From NCBI GenBank assembly GCA_964504135.1, contig CAZDCW010000006.1, positions 1 through 44,708 of the forward strand: a stretch of 44,708 bases of DNA. Direction: 5' to 3'. Source of the DNA: JACPTG01 sp964504135 (GTDB taxonomy: Archaea; Nanobdellota; Nanobdellia; Woesearchaeales; UBA10216). The notes beneath the pieces are model-generated. The model saw nothing but the letters and a program-made list of their open reading frames with translations. It ran no database searches and had not been told where the DNA came from. Shown in pieces: positions 15,420 through 23,307 of this stretch. Both the position numbers and the translations under genes were made by a program. Numbering within the stretch: the stretch's first letter is position 1; each line of letters begins with the position of its first letter.

Positions 15420-16250
15420 ATGATAGAGCAACAATTCGTCGTGGAGCAGCTGACCAATGTCGCGATATTCATAGCCATAACCCTGGCTGCAGTGATATTC
15501 CTCAAAGCCGCGACCTTCATTATACGAAAAAGGTTTGAAGGGGCAAGCGACAAGGCGAGGGCAAAGCAGGCAACCGCAATCTACCAGTACACCCTTGTGA
15601 TAATCACGATATTCGTTCTTGTAGTGGTGTTTACCAACATATTCAAGAGCACCCTGGCCTCTGTGGGGATACTGGCGGCAGGCCTGGCAATCGCATTGCA
15701 GAGACCAATACTCAACATATTCGGCTGGTTTACGATAGTCCTGAAGCAGCCATATGCAATCGGAGACAGGGTAACCATAGGCGGGTCAAAGGGAGACGTG
15801 TTTGAGATTACCATGATGCACACGAACATGAGCGAGCTTGATGACGACACGCCAAGCGGCAGGATGATTTCAGTCCCGAACGAATTCGTCCTCACCCAGC
15901 CAGTGACCAACTATACAAAAGGCAGCCCCTACGTCTGGGACAAGCTCTCTTTGCTCATAACAAGCGACAGCGACCTCGTCAAGGCAAAGCAAATCGTAAA
16001 AAAAGCTTCAGCCAGGGTGACAGGAGGGCTGATGAAGGAATTAGCCTCCAAGTGGGCCAGGATTGATGGAAGGAAAATAGAGTCCGAGCCTGAAATCACG
16101 ATGGAGGTGCCTGTGGTAAACGGCGCGTCGGCTGCACAGATAACAGCCAGGTATCTGTGCAATGTAAGGGAAAAGAAGGCTGTAAGGACGCAGATATATG
16201 ACCTGGCTCTAAAGGAGCTAAAATCAATAAAGGGGGTAAGGCTAAAGTGA
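15420..16250 (+). CDS. mscS: MscS-family mechanosensitive channel
   Basis: A small-conductance mechanosensitive channel subunit that would release solutes on hypo-osmotic shock. The 276 residues have membrane helices at about 10-33 and 55-75, and the pore-lining helix about 80-100 (SVGILAAGLAIALQRPILNIFGWF). Then comes the MscS beta domain with PYAIGDRVTIGGSKGDVFEITMMHTNMSE and SVPNEFVLTQPVTNYTKGSPYVWD, and an alpha/beta C-terminal vestibule. Its final codons overlap the GTG of the diadenylate cyclase gene (GTGA), so channel and second-messenger enzyme are made together. That links the pair to osmotic control. A TATA-like ATATAATT lies only about 10 bases before the ATG, so the true promoter may be nearer the hairpin. 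Confidence 0.9.
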   Translation: MIEQQFVVEQLTNVAIFIAITLAAVIFLKAATFIIRKRFEGASDKARAKQATAIYQYTLVIITIFVLVVVFTNIFKSTLASVGILAAGLAIALQRPILNIFGWFTIVLKQPYAIGDRVTIGGSKGDVFEITMMHTNMSELDDDTPSGRMISVPNEFVLTQPVTNYTKGSPYVWDKLSLLITSDSDLVKAKQIVKKASARVTGGLMKELASKWARIDGRKIESEPEITMEVPVVNGASAAQITARYLCNVREKKAVRTQIYDLALKELKSIKGVRLK

Positions 16251-17398
16251 AAAACGCAAAAAAAAAGCTGCTGCTAAGGGTGGATGAGGATTATGGACAC
16301 TTTCCCGCATACAACACCCCCTCAATGAAAAAATCAGAGGAGGAGCGAAACAAGGTAATACCCCACTATGTGATGGAAGCTGTAAAAAGCGCATTCCAGC
16401 GCAAGCTATCAAACTTCTTCGCAGACGGAGTCCAGGAACATCCGGCAGCCGGGCCAGCGCTGCCGCCTGCCAGCGCTCAGGAGCCACAGCCAGTCCAGGA
16501 GTCGGCCAATGAGCCGGACGCTGAACAGCTAACAATATCTCCGCCAGAGCAGCCCCAGAACATAGAGAAGCTTATCGGAGCCGCGGCTGTCAACATAGCC
16601 AGGGTAACAAAGGCCAACTGCATAATAACAATAGAAAAGGGAGACTCACAGGCTGAGGAGCTGAACCTGGACGATGTAAAAGTGGTAATCTTCAAGCAGC
16701 TCAGGAAGGGTGCCTACAAGAGAGCAACCTACAACACAAAGATGAAGAAGCAGCAGGTTGGCTCGGTCCTTCCGGTCAAGGAACTGCTCATGGAGGCTGT
16801 AAACAAGAGATACATCGGCAAAGGCGACAAGATAATCTTCGTGGGCGGCGACACCATGGGAACATGGCTCAAGGGCTTCTTCTTTGTGCTGGACGTGGAC
16901 AAAGTCTTCTTTGACATAAGCACGCATCACCTCACAGACAAGGTCAATGCAGACGTGCTTGAGACAATAATTAGCATAGCGCAGGAAATAGGAATGGAGG
17001 GAAGGGAGGGGAGGCACATAGGGACTGCGTTTGTTGTCGGAAGGGCGGATGAGCTGATGCGCTACACAAAGTCCCTCCTTAGGCTAAACCCTTTCGGAAA
17101 CCTGCCAGAGGAGGCGCGGAAGATAACAGACATTGAGATGAAAGAAACAGTAAAGAACCTGGCACAGCTTGACGGCGTTTTCCTCATAGACGTGTCAGGA
17201 ACCATACTGATGGCAGGCGCCTACATAAACATTGACCAGGACAACCTGGACCTTGAGTCAGTCCAGGGATTTGGCACAAGGCATAGGTGCACGGCAGCGC
17301 TGACCAAGTCAACAGATGCTATAGGCATAGTGGTGTCCGCAAGCGGAGGCGCAGTAAGGATATTCAAGGACGGGAAGGTCATAATGAAGCTGTCGTAG
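16247..17398 (+). CDS. dacZ: diadenylate cyclase, DacZ-like (c-di-AMP synthase)
   Basis: Predicted to make cyclic di-AMP from two ATP. The 383 residues start with GTG overlapping the mscS stop. Residues 1-100 are poorly conserved, with a Pro/Glu-rich stretch (about 60-100). Residues 110-220 form the pyruvate-kinase-like middle domain of archaeal DacZ proteins (ending GKGDKIIFVGGDTMGTWLKG). The DAC domain follows: GRHIGTAFVVGR, LNPFGN, AQLDGVFLIDVSGTILMAGAYI (about 305-326) and FGTRHRCTAALTKSTDAIGIVVSASGGAVRIF (about 341-372). The usual DGA motif is DGV here, while GTRHR is intact. The translational coupling to mscS agrees with a role in osmotic balance. Confidence in the family is high, and activity is inferred. 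Confidence 0.88.
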   Translation: MKNAKKKLLLRVDEDYGHFPAYNTPSMKKSEEERNKVIPHYVMEAVKSAFQRKLSNFFADGVQEHPAAGPALPPASAQEPQPVQESANEPDAEQLTISPPEQPQNIEKLIGAAAVNIARVTKANCIITIEKGDSQAEELNLDDVKVVIFKQLRKGAYKRATYNTKMKKQQVGSVLPVKELLMEAVNKRYIGKGDKIIFVGGDTMGTWLKGFFFVLDVDKVFFDISTHHLTDKVNADVLETIISIAQEIGMEGREGRHIGTAFVVGRADELMRYTKSLLRLNPFGNLPEEARKITDIEMKETVKNLAQLDGVFLIDVSGTILMAGAYINIDQDNLDLESVQGFGTRHRCTAALTKSTDAIGIVVSASGGAVRIFKDGKVIMKLS

Positions 17399-17406
17399 TT
17401 AGTTTA

Positions 17407-17463
17407 TGGTTTGTAGTTCGTGGTTGGCGGTTATACTCAGTAGCAGGCTAACTCTTCGTGTAC
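17407..17463 (-). repeat. partial repeat copy R3, inverted right end with spacer
   Basis: GTAGCAGGCTAACTCTTCGT (17440-17459) is the reverse complement of the repeat's right end (one mismatch against CACGAAGAGTCAGCCTGCTAC). Next to it TGGTTTGTAGTTCGTGGTTG (17407 on) matches, reversed, the ACTACAAACCACCAAC spacer behind R2. No left end is present, so this is a solo end or a remnant. It lies between dacZ and the ATPase gene. Confidence 0.65.
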
Positions 17464-17505
17464 TTACGCTTATGCCTATTATAACCCGTGATTTTTAACT
17501 AAATC

Positions 17506-17521
17506 ATCGATTATAATCGAT
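17506..17521. promoter_or_regulatory. 16-bp perfect palindrome at the ATPase promoter
   Basis: ATCGATTATAATCGAT is its own reverse complement and touches the TATA box (17524-17532, ATTTATATA) of the ATPase gene at 17558. The position fits an operator for a dimeric repressor, possibly autoregulation. No factor can be named. Confidence 0.5.
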
Positions 17522-17557
17522 AAATTTATATATGAATATCTATCACGACCTGTAAAA

Positions 17558-18841
17558 ATGGAGCCGGAGATTCAGATAGCGCTTGAAAAGCAGAACCCGT
17601 GGTGGTTTAACAAGAAGCCTGACACAGGTATATACAGGCTTGACCATTACCCTGAGATACATAAATACATGGGCACGCCTGAAATAGTGCTGATACTGGG
17701 CGCAAGAAGAACAGGAAAGTCAACCCTCCTGTACCAGCTGATAGCTTCCCTGAAGACTAATCCAGAAGCCGTGCTCTTCGTTAACATGGATGAGCCACTG
17801 CTGCAAAGCAAGGCAGGCGACCCGGGTTTCCTAAGTACCTTGATTGAGGAATACATGCTCCAGCACAATGAAATCACAAGGTTTTATGTCTTTATAGATG
17901 AAGTACAGGCCTGCAAGCATTGGGTTCAAACAATAAAGACGATCCACGATGTCAACAGCCGGATAAAATTTGTCCTTACAGGCTCAACATCAGCACTTCT
18001 GAAAGACGCAGCCACAACGCGGCTCTCAGGCCGCTACTTTGCCACCACCATATTCCCCCTAAGCTTCCAGGAATATCTCGAATTTACCGGGCTGCCCAAA
18101 CCTTCGGTTCTCCAAAAGAGACAGGCAGCCAGCCGCTATCTGCAGTTCGGAGGGTTTCCGAGAGTAGTGCTTGAGGAGGATGAGTTCCTGAAACAGGAGC
18201 TTCTGAAGAACTATTTCCAGACAATATACATGAAGGACATAATTTTTGCGCATGACGTGCGGAGCAGCAAAGATGTCTTTGACCTGCTGTACTTTGTTTT
18301 GTCAAACGTAGGCGTACCTTTTTCGTACAACAACATAGCCAAGACACTTGGAATTTCACCCGATACGGTCAAGGAGTACATTTCCTATGCGGAGCAGTCA
18401 TACCTGCTCTATATTGTCGCAAGATATGACCCTTCTGTAAGAAAGCAACTGGCAAACCCAAGGAAAATCTACTGTGCTGATGCAGGGCTGGTAAATTCCA
18501 TCTCATTCAAATTTTCGGAAAACCGGGGAAGGCTTATGGAAAACCTTGTGTTTGTGACGCTGGCAAGGGAGCAGAACGAAATCTTTTACCACAAAGGAGC
18601 GGGAGAATGCGATTTCCTTGTGCGGAAGGACAGGAAAATAAGCCAGGCCACCCAGGTAACCCTCTCCCTTCATGACGCGGCGGCCAAAAAAAGAGAGCTT
18701 AAAGGCCTGCTGGAGGCATTAAACACGTACAACCTAAAGGAGGGACTCATAGTTACAGAGGCTGAGAAAGAGACAATTGAGATTGAAGGGAAGACAATCC
18801 ACGTCATCCCTCTTTACGAGTGGCTGGAGCAGGCAAAATAG
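17558..18841 (+). CDS. AAA-type ATPase with DUF4143-like C terminus
   Basis: A 427-residue P-loop ATPase of the family often annotated 'ATP-binding protein, AAA_14/DUF4143'. Walker A is VLILGARRTGKSTLLYQL (about 48-60) and Walker B is FYVFIDEVQACKHW (about 110-120). Sensor-like FVLTGSTSALLK follows, then LSGRYFATTIFPLSFQEYL. A winged-helix part (GVPFSYNNIAKTLGISPDTVKEYISYAEQSYLL) comes at about 250-285, and a PD-(D/E)XK-like fold at the end includes NLVFVTLAREQNEIFYHKGAGECDFLVRK. The family is common in archaea and mobile accessory regions, and its role is unknown. The flanking repeat R3 and palindromic promoter fit an acquired, self-regulated gene. Confidence 0.88.
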   Translation: MEPEIQIALEKQNPWWFNKKPDTGIYRLDHYPEIHKYMGTPEIVLILGARRTGKSTLLYQLIASLKTNPEAVLFVNMDEPLLQSKAGDPGFLSTLIEEYMLQHNEITRFYVFIDEVQACKHWVQTIKTIHDVNSRIKFVLTGSTSALLKDAATTRLSGRYFATTIFPLSFQEYLEFTGLPKPSVLQKRQAASRYLQFGGFPRVVLEEDEFLKQELLKNYFQTIYMKDIIFAHDVRSSKDVFDLLYFVLSNVGVPFSYNNIAKTLGISPDTVKEYISYAEQSYLLYIVARYDPSVRKQLANPRKIYCADAGLVNSISFKFSENRGRLMENLVFVTLAREQNEIFYHKGAGECDFLVRKDRKISQATQVTLSLHDAAAKKRELKGLLEALNTYNLKEGLIVTEAEKETIEIEGKTIHVIPLYEWLEQAK

Positions 18842-18860
18842 GCCGGTTTTCCTAGGCAAA

Positions 18861-18870
18861 CCTTAAATAT
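18861..18870 (+). promoter_or_regulatory. TATA box of the first GT-C gene
   Basis: CCTTAAATAT lies 25-34 bases before the ATG at 18895. Confidence 0.45.
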
Positions 18871-18894
18871 GCTGCCAAGAGCATACCCTTATCC

Positions 18895-20340
18895 ATGAAG
18901 CGAAGGGTGGAGGCAGGCCTGCTGCTGGCAATATTCACAGCAGCGCTGGCGCTAAGGCTTATAATAGCATACCAGGCAGAGCCTTACACTTACGGGGCGT
19001 ACTTCAACATAAGGCAGATACATAACATAGAGGTAGAGCTTCTCCCAAGCTTCTCAGACCCGCTCTATTACTCTGCCCACACATTCATGCCGCTTTTCCA
19101 CTACCTGATGGCCGCAGCCCTTCTGGTACTTCCCGACGAGCTCGCGTTAAAGGTGATGCCAAACGTCCTGGCTTCCACAACAGTCATACTGGCCTTCCTG
19201 ATATCAAAGCAGCTGACAAAGGATTCAAGGGCAGCCCTGTTCTCAGCCCTATCCGCAGGCTTCATCCCTATATTCATAGCAGGAACCACCAACAGCGTAT
19301 CTGAATACGCCCTTGCGGTTCCCCTCATGCTCCTTGCGCTATACCTGTTCCTCAGCATAGAAAAGTCAGCAGCATTATACCTTGCCACGCTCCTGGCGCT
19401 GTCGCTGGCACACCCCATAAGCCTTGTGCTGGTAGCCGGGCTGGCTGCCTATCTGATCCTGCTTTACGTACTTGAGGCCACCCAGTCAAGGGCTGAGCTT
19501 GAGACAGTCTTCTTCTCAGTTATCCTTACAACCTTCACGGTCTTCCTGTTCTACAAGGAGCTCCTGCTCCAAAATGGATTGGCGGGCTTGTGGGAAACAT
19601 CAGCAACGCAAAGTTTTCCATCGCTCAACATACTGGGCGCCATTTACGGAATAGGGCTCCTGACATTTGCGGCAGGGCTATACATGATATATCGGACTGT
19701 GACAGAAACAAGAAGAAAGGAGCTGCACGTTCCGGCAGGGCTTGCCCTGGCCATAATCATGCTGATGACGGCACGCCTGATACCCCTGAATCCGGGCCTG
19801 ATGCTGCTTGGAATAGTATTCGCGCTGATGGCAGGGGAAGCGTATGTAAAGCTGCTTGACTATCTGAAGAAGACCCATGCAGCAAGGCACACAGAGCTTA
19901 TCGTCTTGGTCATACTGCTGCTTTTTGCATTCACCTCAGCAATCCCTCCGCTGATTCAAAAACAGCAGGCCACTCCGACAGAAAACGAGCTGAGGGCATT
20001 TGAATGGCTCGGCAGCGAGCGTGACGGGACTGCATTTGCAAACCTGAACGAAGGCCACCTGATAACGGCAGTTGCAAACAAGCGCAATTTCATAGATGAC
20101 AGGATTCCCTCCTCATACGGGCAAAGGATAAAGGACATGGAAACCCTGTACACTACACATTCCCAGATTACAGCGCTGGGCCTGCTGGATGAATACGGGA
20201 TATCCTTTATAGTGCTGACCAGAAGTGCGGCTGAGGAAAGGAACATCACATCGCTGGGATACATCAACAAGGAATGCTTTGACCTGATTTTTGAGAACCG
20301 GGATGCGGCAATCTACAGGCCCCTGTGCAGGGTGAACTGA
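18895..20340 (+). CDS. GT-C fold membrane glycosyltransferase-like protein (STT3/PMT superfamily)
   Basis: A 481-residue protein with about 11-12 membrane helices in residues 8-360 and a small soluble C-terminal domain (about 365-481). This is the layout of GT-C enzymes that use lipid-phosphate sugars outside the membrane. The first outside loop, EPYTYGAYFNIRQIHNIEVE, sits where STT3/PMT enzymes carry acidic catalytic residues, but the classical DxD is not evident. The C-terminal part has NELRAFEWLGSERDGTAFA, similar to the next gene's NEAVRALEWLRQQPDGLVL, so the two are paralogues. It is coupled to that gene by a TGATG stop/start overlap. Glycan transfer or S-layer glycosylation is likely. 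Donor and acceptor are unknown. Confidence 0.75.
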   Translation: MKRRVEAGLLLAIFTAALALRLIIAYQAEPYTYGAYFNIRQIHNIEVELLPSFSDPLYYSAHTFMPLFHYLMAAALLVLPDELALKVMPNVLASTTVILAFLISKQLTKDSRAALFSALSAGFIPIFIAGTTNSVSEYALAVPLMLLALYLFLSIEKSAALYLATLLALSLAHPISLVLVAGLAAYLILLYVLEATQSRAELETVFFSVILTTFTVFLFYKELLLQNGLAGLWETSATQSFPSLNILGAIYGIGLLTFAAGLYMIYRTVTETRRKELHVPAGLALAIIMLMTARLIPLNPGLMLLGIVFALMAGEAYVKLLDYLKKTHAARHTELIVLVILLLFAFTSAIPPLIQKQQATPTENELRAFEWLGSERDGTAFANLNEGHLITAVANKRNFIDDRIPSSYGQRIKDMETLYTTHSQITALGLLDEYGISFIVLTRSAAEERNITSLGYINKECFDLIFENRDAAIYRPLCRVN

Positions 20341-21743
20341 TGAAAAAACTGGTTTTTTTCACGATAATTACGGCGGCCATACTCGCATCCCCGTATGCGT
20401 TCCGGATTGCAGCAGGCGAGAACCTTCTGTACGGAGACCAGCCATACTATCACGCCAGGATAGCGAGGCAAATCCTGGAAGGCACAATAACGCTGGAGGA
20501 CGCCCTGATATATAATGAAAGGCCGCATTTCCTTGGCCCATATCACGTCCTCCTTGCATATGCCTCAAAGCTTATAGGCCTGCAGCCAGCGAGCATAGCG
20601 CTGCCGCTATTGCTTGGAATAGCCTCCTTCGCAGTCTTTTACATCATAATCTCCAGGGCAATCCCAGACGCAAAGAAACAGGCAATGGTAGCCGGGCTTC
20701 TCATAACATCGCCCATCTTCATTGCGACATTCAGCCAGTCAAGCCCGCAGGGCCTGCCAATACTGCTCTGCCTGCTCGGCTATCTCATGCTGAACAGCAG
20801 GAAAACAACAATACCCGGCTTCATACTGCTGGCGTCAACCATAATATTTGGGCTGTTCAACGCAGGGCTTGCCCTGGTGCTCCTGGTAAGCCACTACACT
20901 ACGAAGAACAGAACCAAGCTTACGTACCTTGCCCTCCTCGGAACCGCATTCCTGGCGAGCATGGCCTATTACGCGCTGTTCGCCCAAAGGCCAGCGGCAG
21001 GAAGCCTGCCCTCCACAATCATCTCAGACCTGGGAGGATACGGGTTCGGAGCATTCACCCTGCTTCTGTTCGCAACAGGCATGGTGCTGTCGTGGAGGAA
21101 AAAAAGTGATTATCTGCCATACTACCTGTTGCTTTACACCTCTGCGGCGGTCTTCCTTGACATCCGCGTGCTGCCATACCTCAGCCTCCCAGTGGCAATA
21201 TTCGCCGGAGAAGGCCTCTACAGCATATCAACAGCCAAATGGGAAATGGAAACTGTCAAGCGGCTAACCATACTCCTGATAGCCTGCGGGCTCGTATTCT
21301 CCACAGCAAGCTACATAAACAGGCTCCACAGGGAAGGGCCGGGAAATGAGGCTGTCCGGGCTCTTGAATGGCTGCGCCAGCAGCCTGACGGGCTTGTCCT
21401 CTCACACTACTCAAACGGCTTTATAATCGAATATTACTCCCAGAAGCCTGTCCTCCTCAACAGCTTCCTTGTAGAATACCTCAGGAACCGGTACCTTGAC
21501 TCTGAAGAGATATTCAGCTCAAGGAACCTGCAGAACACAGAAAGGCTCCTGAACAAGTATGATGTAAGGTACATCTACATAGACTCTGCAATGAAATCCG
21601 GCAAAGTATGGAACAAAGGGGATGAAGGGCTATTATTCCTCTTCAGGAATAAGGACGCCTTCCAGCTTGCCTACAAAGCAGAGAACGTGGAAATCTGGGT
21701 ACACAAGACTAGCGTGCAGCAGCCACAAGCGGGGAGTTCATGA
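20340..21743 (+). CDS. GT-C fold membrane glycosyltransferase-like protein, paralogue
   Basis: A 467-residue multi-pass membrane protein. The start is placed at the ATG overlapping the previous stop (TGATG); the frame extends five codons further upstream, but the overlap is the usual coupling here. The first outside loop carries LLYGDQPYYHARIARQILEG (about 28-47), close to the D-x-YYH-x-R motif of oligosaccharyltransferase STT3, so an acidic catalytic residue is kept, unlike in the first gene of the pair. About 11 helices follow, then a soluble end with ALEWLRQQPDGLVLSHYSNG and YDVRYIYIDSA. Its 3' end overlaps the convergent small membrane gene by 35 bases. It probably acts in surface glycan assembly with its paralogue. 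Confidence 0.75.
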   Translation: MKKLVFFTIITAAILASPYAFRIAAGENLLYGDQPYYHARIARQILEGTITLEDALIYNERPHFLGPYHVLLAYASKLIGLQPASIALPLLLGIASFAVFYIIISRAIPDAKKQAMVAGLLITSPIFIATFSQSSPQGLPILLCLLGYLMLNSRKTTIPGFILLASTIIFGLFNAGLALVLLVSHYTTKNRTKLTYLALLGTAFLASMAYYALFAQRPAAGSLPSTIISDLGGYGFGAFTLLLFATGMVLSWRKKSDYLPYYLLLYTSAAVFLDIRVLPYLSLPVAIFAGEGLYSISTAKWEMETVKRLTILLIACGLVFSTASYINRLHREGPGNEAVRALEWLRQQPDGLVLSHYSNGFIIEYYSQKPVLLNSFLVEYLRNRYLDSEEIFSSRNLQNTERLLNKYDVRYIYIDSAMKSGKVWNKGDEGLLFLFRNKDAFQLAYKAENVEIWVHKTSVQQPQAGSS

Positions 21744-21978
21744 GCAGGCCGATAGCCCCGAAAACAAGGGCAATCCCTGACAAAAGCACGCCAATGCATG
21801 CCATCACAAGGTGCCTCCTGCTGTAGTGCTGCCTGTTTTTAACCATGAAATGGATGCTCTTGACGCCGAAAAAAAGGGAAGGCGGGCTTGTAAACATGTT
21901 AATGAGTGGAACCCAGAAAACCAGCCCTAAAACTAATGAGAACAAAGCAAGATCCCTGGCACCCGATTCCTCCTCCAT
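21709..21978 (-). CDS. small two-helix membrane protein (DUF4190-like)
   Basis: An 89-residue protein with two membrane helices (about 10-28 and 58-82) joined by a basic loop (KSIHFMVKNRQHYSRRH). The pattern ARDLALFSLVLGLVFWVPLIN then HLVMACIGVLLSGIALVFGAIG resembles DUF4190-type small membrane proteins. A ribosome site AAGGTGGTG lies just before the ATG, overlapping the stop of the upstream glycosyltransferase gene. It is therefore the third gene of the operon GT2-GT2-small protein and may be an accessory subunit. Its role is unknown. Confidence 0.65.
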   Translation of the reverse strand: MEEESGARDLALFSLVLGLVFWVPLINMFTSPPSLFFGVKSIHFMVKNRQHYSRRHLVMACIGVLLSGIALVFGAIGLLMNSPLVAAAR

Positions 21979-21987
21979 ACCACCACC

Positions 21988-23307
21988 TTAGCTGCCTGAC
22001 TTGGTAAGCATGTACCACTTCATAGGCCTTCGGAGCAAGGCCCTGAAAATGCCCACATTAACATGGTAAGCCACAATCAACCCATAGCTGAAAGAGGAGG
22101 CAAGCATCTTGAATATAAAGCTTAGCCTCCTGAGGTCAACAGAAGAGATGAGGCAGGCCACGACAGAAGCAATGACAAGGCCGCTTGTAAGAAGAGTGTT
22201 CCTTCCAGTCTCCTCAAAGAACCTGACAAAATCAACAGGCGCAGGAGGATGCGTGATTACGCTCAGGAAGCCTGTGAGGAAGAGGCTCGCCAGCAGTATG
22301 GTAAGCAGGTAACCGCTGCAAAGCATTGTCGTCATAAACTTGTCGGCAAAGCCTACCTTTGGGCTCCGGAAAATGCCCGCTGCATGCTTCATATAGGAGG
22401 AAACCACCCCATAAGCCCACCTCATCTGCTGCCTGTAAAGGTCGCGCGCAACATAGGGCACCTCGCTGTCGCACTTAACATCATAAAGGTACTCTATCCT
22501 ATACCCATTTCTTATCAGCCTAAGGGAATATTCTATGTCCTCAGTCAGGTTCCCGTGGTCCCAGCCCCCAAGGGAGACAAGGATGTCCTTCCTGACAGCC
22601 TCAGCAGAGCCGCACAGGAAGGCCAGTTTCCTGTTCCTGAACATGAAGGGCAGGGTAATGCTCTGGAAAACCTCAACAATAGTGGCCCCAAGCGCAGACA
22701 CAAGATTCTGCTCTGCATTGACAAACCTCCACTTCGCCTGCACTCCGCCCACTCTTTTGTCCCTCATGAAAGGAGAGACGATATACCTGAGGAAATCCCT
22801 GGAGGGTGCAAAATCCGAGTCAAACAGCACCAGAATCTCGCCCCTGGATGCCTTCAGCATATTGTTCAGGTTGCCTGCCTTGTAGCCTGAATTGTCAGGC
22901 CTCCTGCGTACCTTGACCTGCGGGTGCTGCGCAGCAAAGGCGTCAATCCTGCTGCTTACAGACCTGTCGCTGCTGTCATCGCCAATGATAATCTCATACC
23001 TGTCCTTGGGGTAGTCAAGCTCGAGGCACTTCTGCGCACAGTTGATTACCACCGCCTCGTTGTATGTCGGCAGGTTAATTGACACAAAAGGAAGCCCGTC
23101 ATCACCCATTGCAGGCGTGCTCTTCCAGTTCCTCCTTGCGAAGAAAATGTAGAACGACATCAGGACGTAAACCAGCGAAAGAACAACAGCCACCACAAGG
23201 AGCGCTTCAAACACAGAGTTGAATATCCAATGGAGCCAGTCAAGAAAAGGCCTTCCCCAGGCGTTGTACTGGACAAAGAAGTAATCAACAACCTCCTTTA
23301 AGGTCAC
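21988..23307 (-). CDS. processive family 2 glycosyltransferase (cellulose-synthase-like)
   Basis: A 439-residue membrane glycosyltransferase of GT2. There is one membrane helix near 30-55. The catalytic domain has FVSINLPTYNEAVV, IIIGDDSSDRSV, the DSD metal motif in ILVLFDSDFAPSRDF, TEDIEYSLRLIRNGY (catalytic Asp of the TED motif) and QQMRWAYG, the QxxRW motif of processive enzymes. Three or four helices at about 315-420 then form a likely export channel. These motifs are those of cellulose, mannan and related polymer synthases. The polymer here is unknown. It starts with GTG directly after the stop of the preceding GT2 gene, so the two are made together and may act in one polysaccharide. Confidence 0.88.
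   Translation of the reverse strand: MTLKEVVDYFFVQYNAWGRPFLDWLHWIFNSVFEALLVVAVVLSLVYVLMSFYIFFARRNWKSTPAMGDDGLPFVSINLPTYNEAVVINCAQKCLELDYPKDRYEIIIGDDSSDRSVSSRIDAFAAQHPQVKVRRRPDNSGYKAGNLNNMLKASRGEILVLFDSDFAPSRDFLRYIVSPFMRDKRVGGVQAKWRFVNAEQNLVSALGATIVEVFQSITLPFMFRNRKLAFLCGSAEAVRKDILVSLGGWDHGNLTEDIEYSLRLIRNGYRIEYLYDVKCDSEVPYVARDLYRQQMRWAYGVVSSYMKHAAGIFRSPKVGFADKFMTTMLCSGYLLTILLASLFLTGFLSVITHPPAPVDFVRFFEETGRNTLLTSGLVIASVVACLISSVDLRRLSFIFKMLASSFSYGLIVAYHVNVGIFRALLRRPMKWYMLTKSGS

Noticed and set aside
22249..22890. Plus-strand open frame (213 codons) opposite the GT2 gene
   Set aside because: Shadow of the processive glycosyltransferase with complete motifs.
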